Shown here: positions 43,755-53,500 of the stretch, one piece after another
Layout: every line of letters begins with the position of its first letter
How positions within the stretch are numbered: the first letter of the stretch is position 1
Notes under the pieces: model-generated
The model's input: only the letters and a program-made list of their open reading frames with translations
Told to the model about the DNA's origin: nothing
Database searches by the model: none
Position numbers and translations under genes: made by a program
NCBI RefSeq assembly: GCF_001905145.1
Contig: NZ_LWLB01000001.1
Location: forward strand, 682,001 to 746,000
DNA length: 64,000 nt
Direction of reading: 5' to 3'
Source of the DNA: Nocardiopsis sp. TSRI0078
GTDB taxonomy: Bacteria > Actinomycetota > Actinomycetes > Streptosporangiales > Streptosporangiaceae

Positions 43755-46667
43755 CTAGTCTTCGAACTCTTCCTCTTCCTCCGAAGATGACTGCTCTTCG
43801 GGAGGCGCGGAACGGCGGTACTGCGGGTGATCGAGGTCCATCTGTTTGGCCGCGTGGAGCGGTGCCGGGTAGCGGGAGCGGTCGCACCAGGAGATGGTCT
43901 GGTGGCACAGACGCGCTGTCGCATGAGCCAGCGCTGCCGAACTGATGTCCTCATCGACAGCGACGGGGTAGATCTCCGTAGCGGTCATCGTGTACCACGG
44001 GGCCTTCAGTTCGTTCTTCTCCCGTGATTCTTCCTGCTCCCCACCCTTGCCGGGGTCGGCTTGCCAGCGGGTCCGGGTCGAGCCGAGGCGACCACCGCCG
44101 CTCCCGTCGTAGTTACGCGGAACGTTGAACAGCACCCAGAAGGGGTCTGCGAAGTCCGTCTCGACTTGGTGCAGCTTGGTGGACATCCACCGCTCCTCCA
44201 CCTCTGCCCCCTTCTCGTTGAATCGCGTGACGGACGTCGGTTGGGGGACTTCGTCGCTCTTGATGTTCAGCCGGACGATGCCCGCGGGTCGCTTGTGCAC
44301 AGGCGTTCCGGCCCCGTGACCGGGGAGCCAGACCCGGCCGCCCTTCGGGTCAGGTTTGGAGCCCTGATTCTGGTTCTGCAGCCCGGGCCACATGCGACGG
44401 CACGCGTGTCCGTCCACCATGAGGACGTAGCGGTCGCCGTCTAGTTCTTCTGCTAGGTCTTTCAGCGCCTCTTCGACGTCGCGAGCCGCCTCAGCCCAGC
44501 GCTGTTCGTCGCTCTCGCCAGAACTGCGATGCGGTGGGTAGTCGGACGCGTGGAAGATCTGTTGTGCTTCTCGGTAGGGGAGCCACTCCTTGTTGATGGA
44601 GGTCCAGCCCAGCATCGTCCATACCTCACCCGGTTCCGCGGAAGGCACCAGAGCGGTTGCCAGGACGATCCTCCTGGGTTCGCCCTTGACGTCCTTGTTC
44701 CTGGTCTGTTTGCGGACGTGGATACCGCAGAAGGTCAGTCGGGGGAGCTCGGGTTCGCTCTTGCCGGGCGTCAGGGCTTCTTCGATCCTGTGGTCGAGGA
44801 TGCCCAGGGAGCGATAGATGTCCAGGATCGCCATGTAGGCGGGGTAGTCGCCCTTCTTCTTCGGCTTGATGACCCCGGCGGGCTTGCCGAACTTGCCCTC
44901 TTCAAATCCTTTCAGGTACTGGGTGGTCACCCCCAGTTCGGAGAGGATGCGCTTCGTCTGGTGCTTGGCGTCGATGCTGTCCCGCCTCTGGCGGAAGGTG
45001 TCCGCCTTCTCGCCCGTGCCCTTCTCGAGTCGGGGCACCTCGGTCTCGCACCAGGCGGCCACCAGTACCGATGGGTCCTGGGTGAGGTCGTCCAGGAACG
45101 TGGTCATCATCTCCCGGCGCCCTTCGTTGGGGCCATGGGCAAGGAACGGCTCGGCGTTGTGGAAGACCACGCTGACGCCCTGGGCGAGCGTGACCTCCTT
45201 GCCTTCCTTCGGATCAGTCAGGGGCTCTGAAGAGGGAAAGGCTGTGTTCAGACCGTGGATCATGCGCGTCCGTGTCTCGTGCCGGTACCACAGGCACACC
45301 AGTCGCAGGCTCTTGTACTCCGCAGCGTCGACCGCCTTGCGGATGTCTGCGGGGTCGGTGAAACCGATGGTGTTCAGCGATTCGCCGACCTCTTCACGGC
45401 GCTTCCTCTCCTTGGTGGGGAGGTTGTCCGTCGGGCGTCGCGAGAACTGCATGCGGGCCTGTGGCATGGTCAGCCATTGTGCGGTCGGCCCGAATACGGT
45501 GTCCATGTGTTCAGCGAGAAGGCGTAGGTGGTGCATGCCAGCACCGGTTCCGACGGAGAAGCCGTAGTTCTTCGGCATGATCGGGCGGACGGTTCCGGGT
45601 GCGGGAGTGATGAACCTCGGCTTGTGCTCGTTGGCTCGTGCGGTCGCAACGCTCTCGCGTTCGAGGGCGGCCCGGGTCTCGATCTCCCGGAGAACGGTGT
45701 CGTCCATGTTGAGCCGTGCGAGGATCTCCAACGCGAACCGGTTCACGGAGCGGGCGCCACCGCGACCGTCCAATCCGATGCGTAGGAGCGGAAGGCCTTC
45801 GCCTGGTGGGCGCACCAGCGCTGTTTTGGCGTAGACGAGGTTGCTGTAGACCCGCATCATGTGCGCGTCAAGGAGCAGGACCGGGTCTTTGATGTTGGGG
45901 AAGGTCTTCAGCCCGAGGGAGATCCGGGACATGGCGTACTCGGCTTCGCTCCGGGCACTGGCCTTCACCTGGTCAGGGCGTTGGTTGAACGCCCTGCCGA
46001 TCGGCGCTTCCCAAGCGACCAAGTCACCGTTACTCACCGGCAGGTAGGTCACTTCGTGCTTGGTGGAGCTCGCCTGCCACCCGATGGTCCGAGGCTTCTT
46101 GTCCGGGTTCTCCTTTTTGTCTTCTTCGGACAGGTCTTCCTTGAGGGGCATCAGTTCATAGTGAACGAACGGCACCGAAGCGATTGATCGGGCGATGTCC
46201 CATGTGATGGAGTTATATACCCAATTCGGGCTATTCGGCTGAGCGCCGTTCCTGCTGTTCAGGTGATCGGCGACCAGGAAGGTGTGTTCCTGGGTCTGGG
46301 AGATGAGCTGGGCGACAAGTGGGGGCTCGGCCAGGACAGCCTGGTCGGTGTCCATGCCCTTGGCGTAGGCGGTGACGTAGGTGAACAGGCGAAGTAGCAG
46401 CTCGTCCTGAATCGGCTTCCGGGAGACCAGGTATTTGAAGCCTGGGTCAAGGTGGACGTAACCGTCGGTCAGAGCCTGCAGGGCGGTGATGGCGATGGAG
46501 TAGGGAAGCTGCTCTGGCCCCTCCCCCTTGATCTCCCTTTTCAGGGCCCACCAGGCATTACGCGTGGGGTAGTCGAACTGGCGGACGTGGACGGTTGAGT
46601 CCCCGACGAGTTCCGGGGTGCAGCGCACCGCAAGGGAATTGGCCAGGTACAAGGGGTTGGTAGCCAA
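43755..46667 (-). CDS. pPIWI-RE family protein (prokaryotic PIWI, Argonaute-like)
   Basis: 970 residues. Start TTG 46667, chosen because GGAAGAGAAG lies just upstream and no ATG or GTG with family-like sequence exists before it. The N-terminal half matches the large X-type domain of this family (no short motif); the C-terminal 300 residues look like the RNase H-like pPIWI-RE domain, ending with TATEIYPVAV, then HATARLCHQTISWCDRSRYP and APLHAAKQMDLDHPQY. The C-terminal tail is Glu-rich. Argonaute relatives bind guide nucleic acids. It is the last gene of an HTH-REase-helicase-PIWI operon, 36 bases after the helicase stop. Family call: established knowledge; target and guide unknown. Confidence 0.8.
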   Translation of the reverse strand: MATNPLYLANSLAVRCTPELVGDSTVHVRQFDYPTRNAWWALKREIKGEGPEQLPYSIAITALQALTDGYVHLDPGFKYLVSRKPIQDELLLRLFTYVTAYAKGMDTDQAVLAEPPLVAQLISQTQEHTFLVADHLNSRNGAQPNSPNWVYNSITWDIARSIASVPFVHYELMPLKEDLSEEDKKENPDKKPRTIGWQASSTKHEVTYLPVSNGDLVAWEAPIGRAFNQRPDQVKASARSEAEYAMSRISLGLKTFPNIKDPVLLLDAHMMRVYSNLVYAKTALVRPPGEGLPLLRIGLDGRGGARSVNRFALEILARLNMDDTVLREIETRAALERESVATARANEHKPRFITPAPGTVRPIMPKNYGFSVGTGAGMHHLRLLAEHMDTVFGPTAQWLTMPQARMQFSRRPTDNLPTKERKRREEVGESLNTIGFTDPADIRKAVDAAEYKSLRLVCLWYRHETRTRMIHGLNTAFPSSEPLTDPKEGKEVTLAQGVSVVFHNAEPFLAHGPNEGRREMMTTFLDDLTQDPSVLVAAWCETEVPRLEKGTGEKADTFRQRRDSIDAKHQTKRILSELGVTTQYLKGFEEGKFGKPAGVIKPKKKGDYPAYMAILDIYRSLGILDHRIEEALTPGKSEPELPRLTFCGIHVRKQTRNKDVKGEPRRIVLATALVPSAEPGEVWTMLGWTSINKEWLPYREAQQIFHASDYPPHRSSGESDEQRWAEAARDVEEALKDLAEELDGDRYVLMVDGHACRRMWPGLQNQNQGSKPDPKGGRVWLPGHGAGTPVHKRPAGIVRLNIKSDEVPQPTSVTRFNEKGAEVEERWMSTKLHQVETDFADPFWVLFNVPRNYDGSGGGRLGSTRTRWQADPGKGGEQEESREKNELKAPWYTMTATEIYPVAVDEDISSAALAHATARLCHQTISWCDRSRYPAPLHAAKQMDLDHPQYRRSAPPEEQSSSEEEEEFED

Positions 46668-46702
46668 AGGGCTTCTCTTCCAGCAAAGGTGGGGGCAGGC
46701 TG

Positions 46703-49700
46703 TCAGGCGATCTCGGCGGGGTCGATGCCGGCGTAGGACAAGAATGCGCCGAGGGCTTCGCCGTAGAGGTCGTTCATGCGTTGCCGTACCTCGGTGGGCC
46801 ATCGTGAATGGAGGCGCTTGATGACGGTGACCAGGTCAGAACTCCAGGTATCGTCCTGGAATGCGTAATCGACCAGGTGGAGCCCCATGCTGGTTCCGCC
46901 TCGGCGGGCACGACCGGCGAGCTGGATAAGGTTGACCAGCATTCCGGCGACGACCTGTTCCTGCAGGATATGCGTCATGGTGGAGAACTGGGGTGAAGAT
47001 CGCAGAATTCGCCCCAGCTGCTCGTTCGCTTCCTCTGCGGCCCTGGCCAAAGCCGGCACCGGGTCCGCGACGCCTGAGGATGTGAAGGTGCTGATGCCAG
47101 CGGCGTTAACACTTCCGTATGTCCATGGGGTGTCCTCGATACTCAGGACGGGGCGTACGCACAGGTAGATCGACTCCACCGCTGAGCGTGTGCCGACCAC
47201 GATGTTGAGTCCACGAGCGATGACCGACAGCGGAGCGATGAGGATGTCGCCCTGGTCGGGGAAGTCTTCGAACTGCTCGGTGGTGATGCGGCTGACGAGG
47301 TCTTCAGGAGGCAGATGGCGCGCGTGCGTGAGGGGGTCCTCGTTTCGCACCGCCACGCACACCCGGTGTTCGAACCCGCGGGCGCGGGTGAGGCCCAGCG
47401 CGAGCCAGGCGCACTGGTCGTAGCTGTTCGCGGTGAGGATCACCCGGGCACGTTTGGGGTCCTTCTTGCGAAGCCGTGCGATCTTCTTGGAGATCTTGTT
47501 CTCGTACAGCCGTGAGGCGAGCTCGACCAGGGCCTCAGGTTTGCCCGTGGGGTGTGTACCCGCGATTCGGATCGGATCGTTGGCCAGCCGGTGCTCGTCG
47601 TTGTAGGTGAGCCTGTGGGATTCAGCGACGATCGACCGGGCTTGGGCGTCGGTCATCCACCAGGTGACCGGCGCGTGCACATGCTCACGAACGGCCTGGG
47701 GGAAGAAGGCTGTGGCCGACAGACCCATGACGGGGCGCTCCACACGGGCGGTGAGCAGGGAGACCAGCCCGCCCAGTTCGGAGACGTAGGTGTGCGGGTC
47801 TCCGGAGAGCGCCTGGACGGAGAGTTCAGCGTCCTTCTCCCTGTCTTCCAGCCCTTTGACGCGGTATCCGCTGATGGAACGGCCGACCATGCCCAAAGGA
47901 AGGACCGAGGCGATGGCCCGGGGTTTCAAGGAATCCAGGATCCGGTGGGCGGACACCAGCCCCAGGTGCCGCAGCTGCTGGGCCTTCTCCCGAAGCGCGT
48001 CCAGGGACTGGTCGAGTTCCTTCATGTAGACACGGACCAGTAGAAGGTTGATCGCCCTGCTGCGCTTGCGTGGATCGGGGATGGCTGCGGTGAGCAGCTC
48101 GTGCAGGTCCAGCTTGACCATGTCCCGGTGGTCCTCGCCCCGGGGTCCGACCAGGGCGGACAAGGCGTTGCGGACATCGTTCCACTCAGGTCCGAGTTGC
48201 ACCTCGGGTTCCGCCAGCGAGTCGATGGTCCCGTAGCGCTCCGGGAGCAGCGCGTCGAGACGGGCCATCGCCTCACGCGGTATGGCTTGGCCTTCGGCGA
48301 GTTCCGTGTCCGGGAACAGCAGGGGGATCAGGTCGCGGTCCCGTGATCGGGCGAGCCGCCACCCATCGTTGCGGTAGTCGCGTGTGAGTTCCTTGGCGCG
48401 TTCGTCGTCTCGGGCGTTGAGGTGCAGCGCGTTATCGCAAATGCCCAGAAGCAGGGATTCGGCCATCAGGCGGACATGGCTGAGGGGGTTGAGCAGACTC
48501 GCCTCCGTCTTGGTGGGGAGCCGCTTGGCGTCAGTGTCGAGCATTTGGGGCTCAGCCGTGCCTGGCCTGCGTGAGTGCAGGACCATCTGGCTCGCGCACT
48601 TGTCGATCACGGTGGCCTGGAAGGCATCGATCTCATCGATGATGACTGCATCGCTGAGGCGAAGGACCAGCTCGCGAACGGTTACGTCACGGATGGCACG
48701 CTCATCGATTTGAATCCCGATCCGCACGTTGCCCTGGACGAAGTTGTGGTGGTTGGTCACCACCACCACCGCGTTGCACGCCTCGTACACCGGGGCGAAC
48801 TTCCCACACGTGGGGATCCATGGGCACGCCGCGTAGCTCTTTTCCTGTCGGAGCCCGATGCAGTTCTCTTGGCCGCGCCGGTAGGTGCCTGCGGACTCGA
48901 TGAGCTTTTCCTGAGCGCATCCGTGGCCGAGCCTGTCCACATCCCGTAGTCCGCGCTCACCCCATTCACCTGGGTCTTCCTCGTTGATGAGGGAGGCGTG
49001 CTTGAGGGTGCGCTCATACAGGGACGAGGGGGACATCAGCGGTGCACAGGTAGCGGGCTTCTTCAGCTCGCCCCGGTCATGGAGGTGCTCAAGGTCCTGC
49101 TTGATCTGCCAGACCGTGGAAAGCGTCGCCTTGACATCGGGAACGACGAGTGTGACCCGCAGATCTTTGACGGCGAACCACGAAGCGAGAACACGTACCA
49201 GGACGGACTTACCTGTCCCGGTCGGGGCGTTGAGGATCTGGGTGTGGCCGGACAGCATCCGGAACACGTCGATCCGGTCGGTATCAGCCGCCTTCAGATG
49301 CTCGAAGAGCCGCGACAGCGTGAAGTGGAGGTAGCGCTCCTCCTCCTTCTTGTACCGGCTCTCGATCGCCAAGGCGAGGGACTTCAGTTCCTCGACAGTT
49401 GGTGCGATCTCCTTCTGATATGGGCGGGTGGTGACCGCCGGGAGCACATCATGCTTCGGAGCCGCCTTGAAGTGAGGGTAGACGGGGATGGTGAGCTTGC
49501 CGTGGACCATCTCCTGGCCCACGTACAGGTCTCGGGTCTTCCATGTTCCCGGTCCTGCGAACTCCAGTGCCTTGCGTCGGGAGCTGGGCCGGCGAAAGCG
49601 GGCTGTAACCCTGTCGGCGTGCCCGAGGAGATCACCACCTACGTTCGGGTAGGCCGCATCCGCCTGTGCCGGGTTCTCCCTCACCAGGATGAAGCGGCGT

Positions 49701-50011
49701 AGCTCCGGACCGGACTCTTCCGACTCCCCCAGGTCTTCCAATGCGCCGAGCAGGGTGCGGGCTTCCCGCGCGAAGTACCTCTCCTCAGCGAGCTCGGGAG
49801 GAGCGATACTCATGACATCGGCGATACGTCGGCGCTCTTCGAAGGAAAGCCTGGCCCACTGGTCCCACACCTGGGGCTTGCGTGAGGCGAAGAAGGCGGC
49901 TTCACGAAATGGAGCGAGGATCTTGCCTTTGGCGTCGTGACGAGGGAAGTAGTGTCCAGCCAGGGAGAGCGCTGCGTAGATGAAGCACTCTCGTACCGTA
50001 GGTTCGTTCAC
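46703..50011 (-). CDS. DinG/XPD-like Fe-S helicase of the pPIWI-RE module
   Basis: 1102 residues, start GTG 50011 overlapping the previous stop (GTGA). Walker A APTGTGKSVLVR is at about 262-273, and the Walker B/DEAH-like VIIDEIDA at 457-464. Between them Cys365, Cys384, Cys396 and Cys402 are placed as in the 4Fe-4S cluster of DinG and XPD helicases. Motif VI LIQLAGRARRGG lies near the end. It would unwind DNA or RNA:DNA hybrids for the PIWI-RE protein. Typical DinG proteins have about 700 residues; the extra N-terminal 200 are specific to this family. Confidence 0.85.
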   Translation of the reverse strand: MNEPTVRECFIYAALSLAGHYFPRHDAKGKILAPFREAAFFASRKPQVWDQWARLSFEERRRIADVMSIAPPELAEERYFAREARTLLGALEDLGESEESGPELRRFILVRENPAQADAAYPNVGGDLLGHADRVTARFRRPSSRRKALEFAGPGTWKTRDLYVGQEMVHGKLTIPVYPHFKAAPKHDVLPAVTTRPYQKEIAPTVEELKSLALAIESRYKKEEERYLHFTLSRLFEHLKAADTDRIDVFRMLSGHTQILNAPTGTGKSVLVRVLASWFAVKDLRVTLVVPDVKATLSTVWQIKQDLEHLHDRGELKKPATCAPLMSPSSLYERTLKHASLINEEDPGEWGERGLRDVDRLGHGCAQEKLIESAGTYRRGQENCIGLRQEKSYAACPWIPTCGKFAPVYEACNAVVVVTNHHNFVQGNVRIGIQIDERAIRDVTVRELVLRLSDAVIIDEIDAFQATVIDKCASQMVLHSRRPGTAEPQMLDTDAKRLPTKTEASLLNPLSHVRLMAESLLLGICDNALHLNARDDERAKELTRDYRNDGWRLARSRDRDLIPLLFPDTELAEGQAIPREAMARLDALLPERYGTIDSLAEPEVQLGPEWNDVRNALSALVGPRGEDHRDMVKLDLHELLTAAIPDPRKRSRAINLLLVRVYMKELDQSLDALREKAQQLRHLGLVSAHRILDSLKPRAIASVLPLGMVGRSISGYRVKGLEDREKDAELSVQALSGDPHTYVSELGGLVSLLTARVERPVMGLSATAFFPQAVREHVHAPVTWWMTDAQARSIVAESHRLTYNDEHRLANDPIRIAGTHPTGKPEALVELASRLYENKISKKIARLRKKDPKRARVILTANSYDQCAWLALGLTRARGFEHRVCVAVRNEDPLTHARHLPPEDLVSRITTEQFEDFPDQGDILIAPLSVIARGLNIVVGTRSAVESIYLCVRPVLSIEDTPWTYGSVNAAGISTFTSSGVADPVPALARAAEEANEQLGRILRSSPQFSTMTHILQEQVVAGMLVNLIQLAGRARRGGTSMGLHLVDYAFQDDTWSSDLVTVIKRLHSRWPTEVRQRMNDLYGEALGAFLSYAGIDPAEIA

Positions 50012-51264
50012 GGCCAGTCCACCCCCGCGGTACGACACACCATCTCGGAAAATTCGGTCATCGTGGTCGCCTTCATGTCGTACTCCGCGCACACCCCCGT
50101 CAGCAGGGGAACTTGGTTCGCGCGGTGGTCGGGGACGACGAGCCATTCCGCTCCGCCTTTGTCCCCCTCTGCTCGATGGATCGTCCGTGCCAGGAGCCGG
50201 CCGTGGCTGTAGTCCTTCAGGTCCACTGTGAACGTGTGTTTCCCACCGTCAGAGGTTGGGACCGTTACGAGGTGGTCGAAGGCGTCCTGCATCGGCCACA
50301 GTCGCACCTCAGCTCCTGTACCGGCCAGCTTCCGGGTGAGGACCTCGTGCAGACGAAGCTCGTGTAGCCCTGGGACGCAGGTGTAACGCCACACACCGCG
50401 CTTCAGGGCGATATGGCCTTCTGCCCGCACAGCCTGCGGAATGTCACCACCGGCGTCGAGGAACAGGGGTACTTCTCTCTGCGGCGGAACGGTCTCAACG
50501 CCCGAAGGGTGCAGCACGGGCGCTTCTCCGGCTGTGGGGCGGAACTGGTAGCTGGCGCCGGTCTCCGCGTGCCTTGGGTAGAAGCACGACACCTTGTGGT
50601 GGTCGCGGTCGCCGCTCCTGAGCTTGCTGACCTTCATCGGCCAACGGCACACCGGGCAAGGAAACCACCAACCGTGGTAAACGGATTCGTAGGAGATCTC
50701 GGTGTAGAACCCGATGGCCTTCATCGGCAGTCCCAGCTCACCGATCTCGGTCCTGGGCTGCGCCGCATGTGAGATCAGGTTGCTGCGGTCGATCCTGTAC
50801 TGCGCTTCCCCGCGGCCCTTGATGATGCTGAAGATCTCCTCTTGGGCCAAGTGGTCCTCGAGCGCCTGGACGGAGACACGACGGGAGTTAAATCCCTGCA
50901 GTTTGCGAATGATCCGCTGCAGTTCATCGGTCTCCCACTTGAGGTCGAAGGCATCGCCCGTGACGTATCCGTCAGGGTCGAGAGCGGTCAGGTCCTCGAG
51001 CCCCTCAGGAGCAACCCATGGGGGGAGTAGATCGACCAGAGGCCCGCGGAGCTTTGCCCGAAACTCACCGAAGGTCAGAGGGATGCCGGGGCCGTAGGCC
51101 GCGAGGACTCTCCCATGGCATTCCATCAGCGTCTCGGCTCGCTGTCTTGGAGCATACGAAGGGCTGGTCAGAGCCTCACAGGCCATGACGAAAGCTGAGT
51201 GGATCTCGGTGAGAGCCTCGACTTGATTGACCTCATGCTCGCCGTTGGCGGATGCCGTTGTCAT
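50008..51264 (-). CDS. Restriction-endonuclease-fold protein of the pPIWI-RE module
   Basis: 418 residues, start ATG 51264. A Cys cluster CPVCRWP (203-209) with Cys227 may form a zinc ribbon. The C-terminal third reads LHEVLTRKL (Glu307), DAFDHLVTVPT and FTVDLKDY with Asp348-x-Lys350, the E-D-x-K pattern of PD-(D/E)xK nucleases. This matches the REase component known to sit next to pPIWI-RE and its helicase. It overlaps the helicase start by 4 bases and follows the HTH gene by 51 bases. Confidence 0.75.
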   Translation of the reverse strand: MTTASANGEHEVNQVEALTEIHSAFVMACEALTSPSYAPRQRAETLMECHGRVLAAYGPGIPLTFGEFRAKLRGPLVDLLPPWVAPEGLEDLTALDPDGYVTGDAFDLKWETDELQRIIRKLQGFNSRRVSVQALEDHLAQEEIFSIIKGRGEAQYRIDRSNLISHAAQPRTEIGELGLPMKAIGFYTEISYESVYHGWWFPCPVCRWPMKVSKLRSGDRDHHKVSCFYPRHAETGASYQFRPTAGEAPVLHPSGVETVPPQREVPLFLDAGGDIPQAVRAEGHIALKRGVWRYTCVPGLHELRLHEVLTRKLAGTGAEVRLWPMQDAFDHLVTVPTSDGGKHTFTVDLKDYSHGRLLARTIHRAEGDKGGAEWLVVPDHRANQVPLLTGVCAEYDMKATTMTEFSEMVCRTAGVDWP

Positions 51265-51315
51265 GGCTCGGAACCCTAAGGCATGGCAATGACAATCGAG
51301 TGAGCCTTGAGAAAA

Positions 51316-52614
51316 TCACCTGAAAGCCGATGAATCTTCCGAAACACGGACAGAATCAGGAAAGATAACATCGGGGTACATATCTTTATATACGTGCATG
51401 TACTCCGTGAAGTGGCGTGTTCCGAGGGCTGTGAGATGCCACCGGTACTCCTTGACGTGTGAGCAGTCCCGGGACATGACGGGACGCGACTCGATGAAAC
51501 CGCGGCTGGGATGCGCGCCTGGCCGGGGACTGTAGCCGACAGCGAGATAGAACAAGGACTTTCCCGCCAGTTCATCCTCGTGGAGCCCTTCAGGCCCCGC
51601 AGATGCGACTCGTACGAGCATGCGCCACAACCAGTCTGACAACAGGTGCTGGGGAGGCCCTGTCTCACGTGGTTCACCAAGGCCGGCACGGGCGGCAGCT
51701 CGCCCGCGGCGGGTCATCTCCACCCGTACACGCTCCACTGTTCCTAAGCCGTCGATGTCGACATGGTCTTCCACCACTGTGAGCAGGCCGCCCCGTGCAA
51801 GGGCCTGGAGAGTCGCGCCCGCACCTGGGTCATGAACCCCCCGGCGTCTCAGCCGCTCCTGAATTCGTGTGTAGCCGACCAGATCGGCCGGGGCGCGAAG
51901 GGAAAACGTCAGTTTCCGCCATTCCGAAGCTTGGGGGACTTTGAGGCGGTTGACCCGCCTCATCCATATTTCCGCCTCGGTCATCCGGTCATCACGCATG
52001 ATCTCTCCCAGGTAGACATGCTGACGAGCGTTCAAGCCCTCCCACGCTGCGAGAGCGGCGGCAGCAGGTGGCTTGGGCTGAGGCAGCGGCAGTGCCGGGA
52101 CAGGTTCACGTGGTCGTGTACGCATCCAGGCATCGAGAACCATGCGTACCGGAACCTCGTACAACGCGGCGAGCTGCTTGACAAGCCGCCCGGCATCGAA
52201 GGGGTCGGACCACTTTCGACCCGAGACTCGGCGGCCTCGTTCCAGGTTCCGGACCTTGACCGCGTCGACGGACAAGTCGCGCCCCACGGGCGTCGCACGA
52301 AGCCGAGAGGCCGCATCCTCAGCAGTGAGCCCCGCTGCATAGCGAAGATCGATCAAGGTCTCCGAGCCGCGCTGGGTCCCAGTGAGTTCAGCTGCGGTGC
52401 ACTTGAGGGCTTTGGCGATACACGCGATGTTGCGTGCTTCAGGGGCGTACGTTCCATCCTCCCAGTACCTGACCATGCGGTAGGTCACTCCCACGCTTTC
52501 GGCGAGTTCGCGAGGCGTGAGGCCAGCATGTTCGCGCAGGGATCGAAGCTTCTCAGGGGCGATGGTCAGGATGCGCCTCGGCATGCCCTCAGAGAACCGC
52601 AACGAAGACTTCAT
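51316..52614 (-). CDS. HTH regulator at the head of the pPIWI-RE operon
   Basis: 432 residues from ATG 52614 (ATG 52584, with GAGGG close by, is equally possible; the frame is open to 52725). HTH at about residue 30: LTPRELAESVGVTYRMVRYW. A second HTH-like part near 75-100 (LIDLRYAAGLTAEDAASRLR) is followed by a long winged-helix-like region and a Tyr-rich end. Its start region contains three GTACCA sites one helical turn apart, suggesting autoregulation. It is co-directional with the REase, helicase and PIWI genes. Confidence 0.7.
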   Translation of the reverse strand: MKSSLRFSEGMPRRILTIAPEKLRSLREHAGLTPRELAESVGVTYRMVRYWEDGTYAPEARNIACIAKALKCTAAELTGTQRGSETLIDLRYAAGLTAEDAASRLRATPVGRDLSVDAVKVRNLERGRRVSGRKWSDPFDAGRLVKQLAALYEVPVRMVLDAWMRTRPREPVPALPLPQPKPPAAAALAAWEGLNARQHVYLGEIMRDDRMTEAEIWMRRVNRLKVPQASEWRKLTFSLRAPADLVGYTRIQERLRRRGVHDPGAGATLQALARGGLLTVVEDHVDIDGLGTVERVRVEMTRRGRAAARAGLGEPRETGPPQHLLSDWLWRMLVRVASAGPEGLHEDELAGKSLFYLAVGYSPRPGAHPSRGFIESRPVMSRDCSHVKEYRWHLTALGTRHFTEYMHVYKDMYPDVIFPDSVRVSEDSSAFR

Positions 52615-52718
52615 AGCAACACCACTTGCCGTCGGGCCGAAGTCGCGGCCATCGAAGAACCAGAGTGGTCGACCAGGTACGTCGTTGGTGCCCAGGCTCA
52701 TCACGTGTGGTCCAAGGC

Positions 52719-52745
52719 GTACCAAGGTGTACCAACCCTGTACCA
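52719..52745. promoter_or_regulatory. Helically phased GTACCA sites before the operon regulator
   Basis: GTACCA occurs at 52719, 52729 and 52740, i.e. 10 and 11 bases apart, with related flanks (AAG, AAC, AGA). A further copy in reverse (TTGGTAC) is at about 53332. The cluster lies 105 bases before the regulator's likely start and over a TTGAGC -35-like box, as an autoregulatory operator would. Confidence 0.55.
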
Positions 52746-53368
52746 GATCGGCTCAACGCAGCCCAGCAATCAAATCTTGATTTGCTAGCCAGACCCTAGC
52801 CCTCGCGCCTCAATGGCACAAGGACTTGATTTTGTCGATACTCTGCATGCCAAGCGAATGATTCAACCCATGGGTTCTCCGCGGTCTGAATTTGGGTTCT
52901 TCTATCCCACAGCGACCAGAGCTCCATGAACGATATGAGTCACACACCCCAGCACTACCGGATCCGCTCCGGTGCGGGCGCAGCGAGCGCCCTTACTTCA
53001 GGGCATATTCCGCACGTAGTGGACCCGATTCTCCACCGTCCGTGGGGTACGCGTAAGCAGCTCTGAGGAAGACCTGGCGGGCTCCCAGAACAGCGGCAGC
53101 GGGGCCACCGCGGACCGCACTGAACTACAGCATGGGCGGTTGCGGCGCTCGGTAAGCCCCGCCTGACGACCCGGGGAAGACTGGTCCGGCTGGTACTGCA
53201 CCCTTGACTGATCGACGCTCTCCCTGCCCGTGCGGGTAGGGGCACATCAGGCCGGGGACGTCTACCCCGAGGCCTTACGAGAATCCATTACGCTCCGCCA
53301 CAAAGGCTCAATCTCGAATAACTCATCAAGGTTGGTACAATCTAAGGTGGCACATCCGCCCGAGGGCT
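52746..53368. other. Gene-free right end of the element
   Basis: No coding region is supported between the HTH regulator's promoter and the diverged 92-bp repeat at 53369. The composition is lower in GC than the chromosome. Short open frames here have no ribosome-binding sites and no family resemblance. Confidence 0.45.
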
Positions 53369-53460
53369 GGCACGAGACTGGCAAAAACCTTCCGGCACGA
53401 GAGGTTACAGGGCAACACGCCCTGGTGCGCCGAATCGCCTCTGACCATATGAAATGGCAT
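53369..53460. repeat. Diverged 92-bp repeat, copy inside the element
   Basis: This aligns without gaps to 55325-55416 with about 23 differences in 92 columns (about 75 percent, counted by eye). It contains CTTCCGGCACGAG and, in this copy, the hairpin CAGGGC-AACAC-GCCCTG. One copy is inside the element near attR and the other outside it. Confidence 0.7.
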
Positions 53461-53500
53461 GATGAGGCACCTTCAGGAACCAGTCAAAACTTGAATCAGG

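Noticed and set aside
43755..46667. Naming the exact catalytic residues of the PIWI-RE domain
   Set aside because: Without an alignment I cannot place the RNase H acidic residues or the conserved Arg and Glu reliably, so none are claimed.
22071..52614. Looking for cas genes to go with the array
   Set aside because: No Cas1, Cas2, Cas3, Cas6 or effector-like protein was found in any frame I read within the window; cas genes elsewhere in the genome cannot be excluded.
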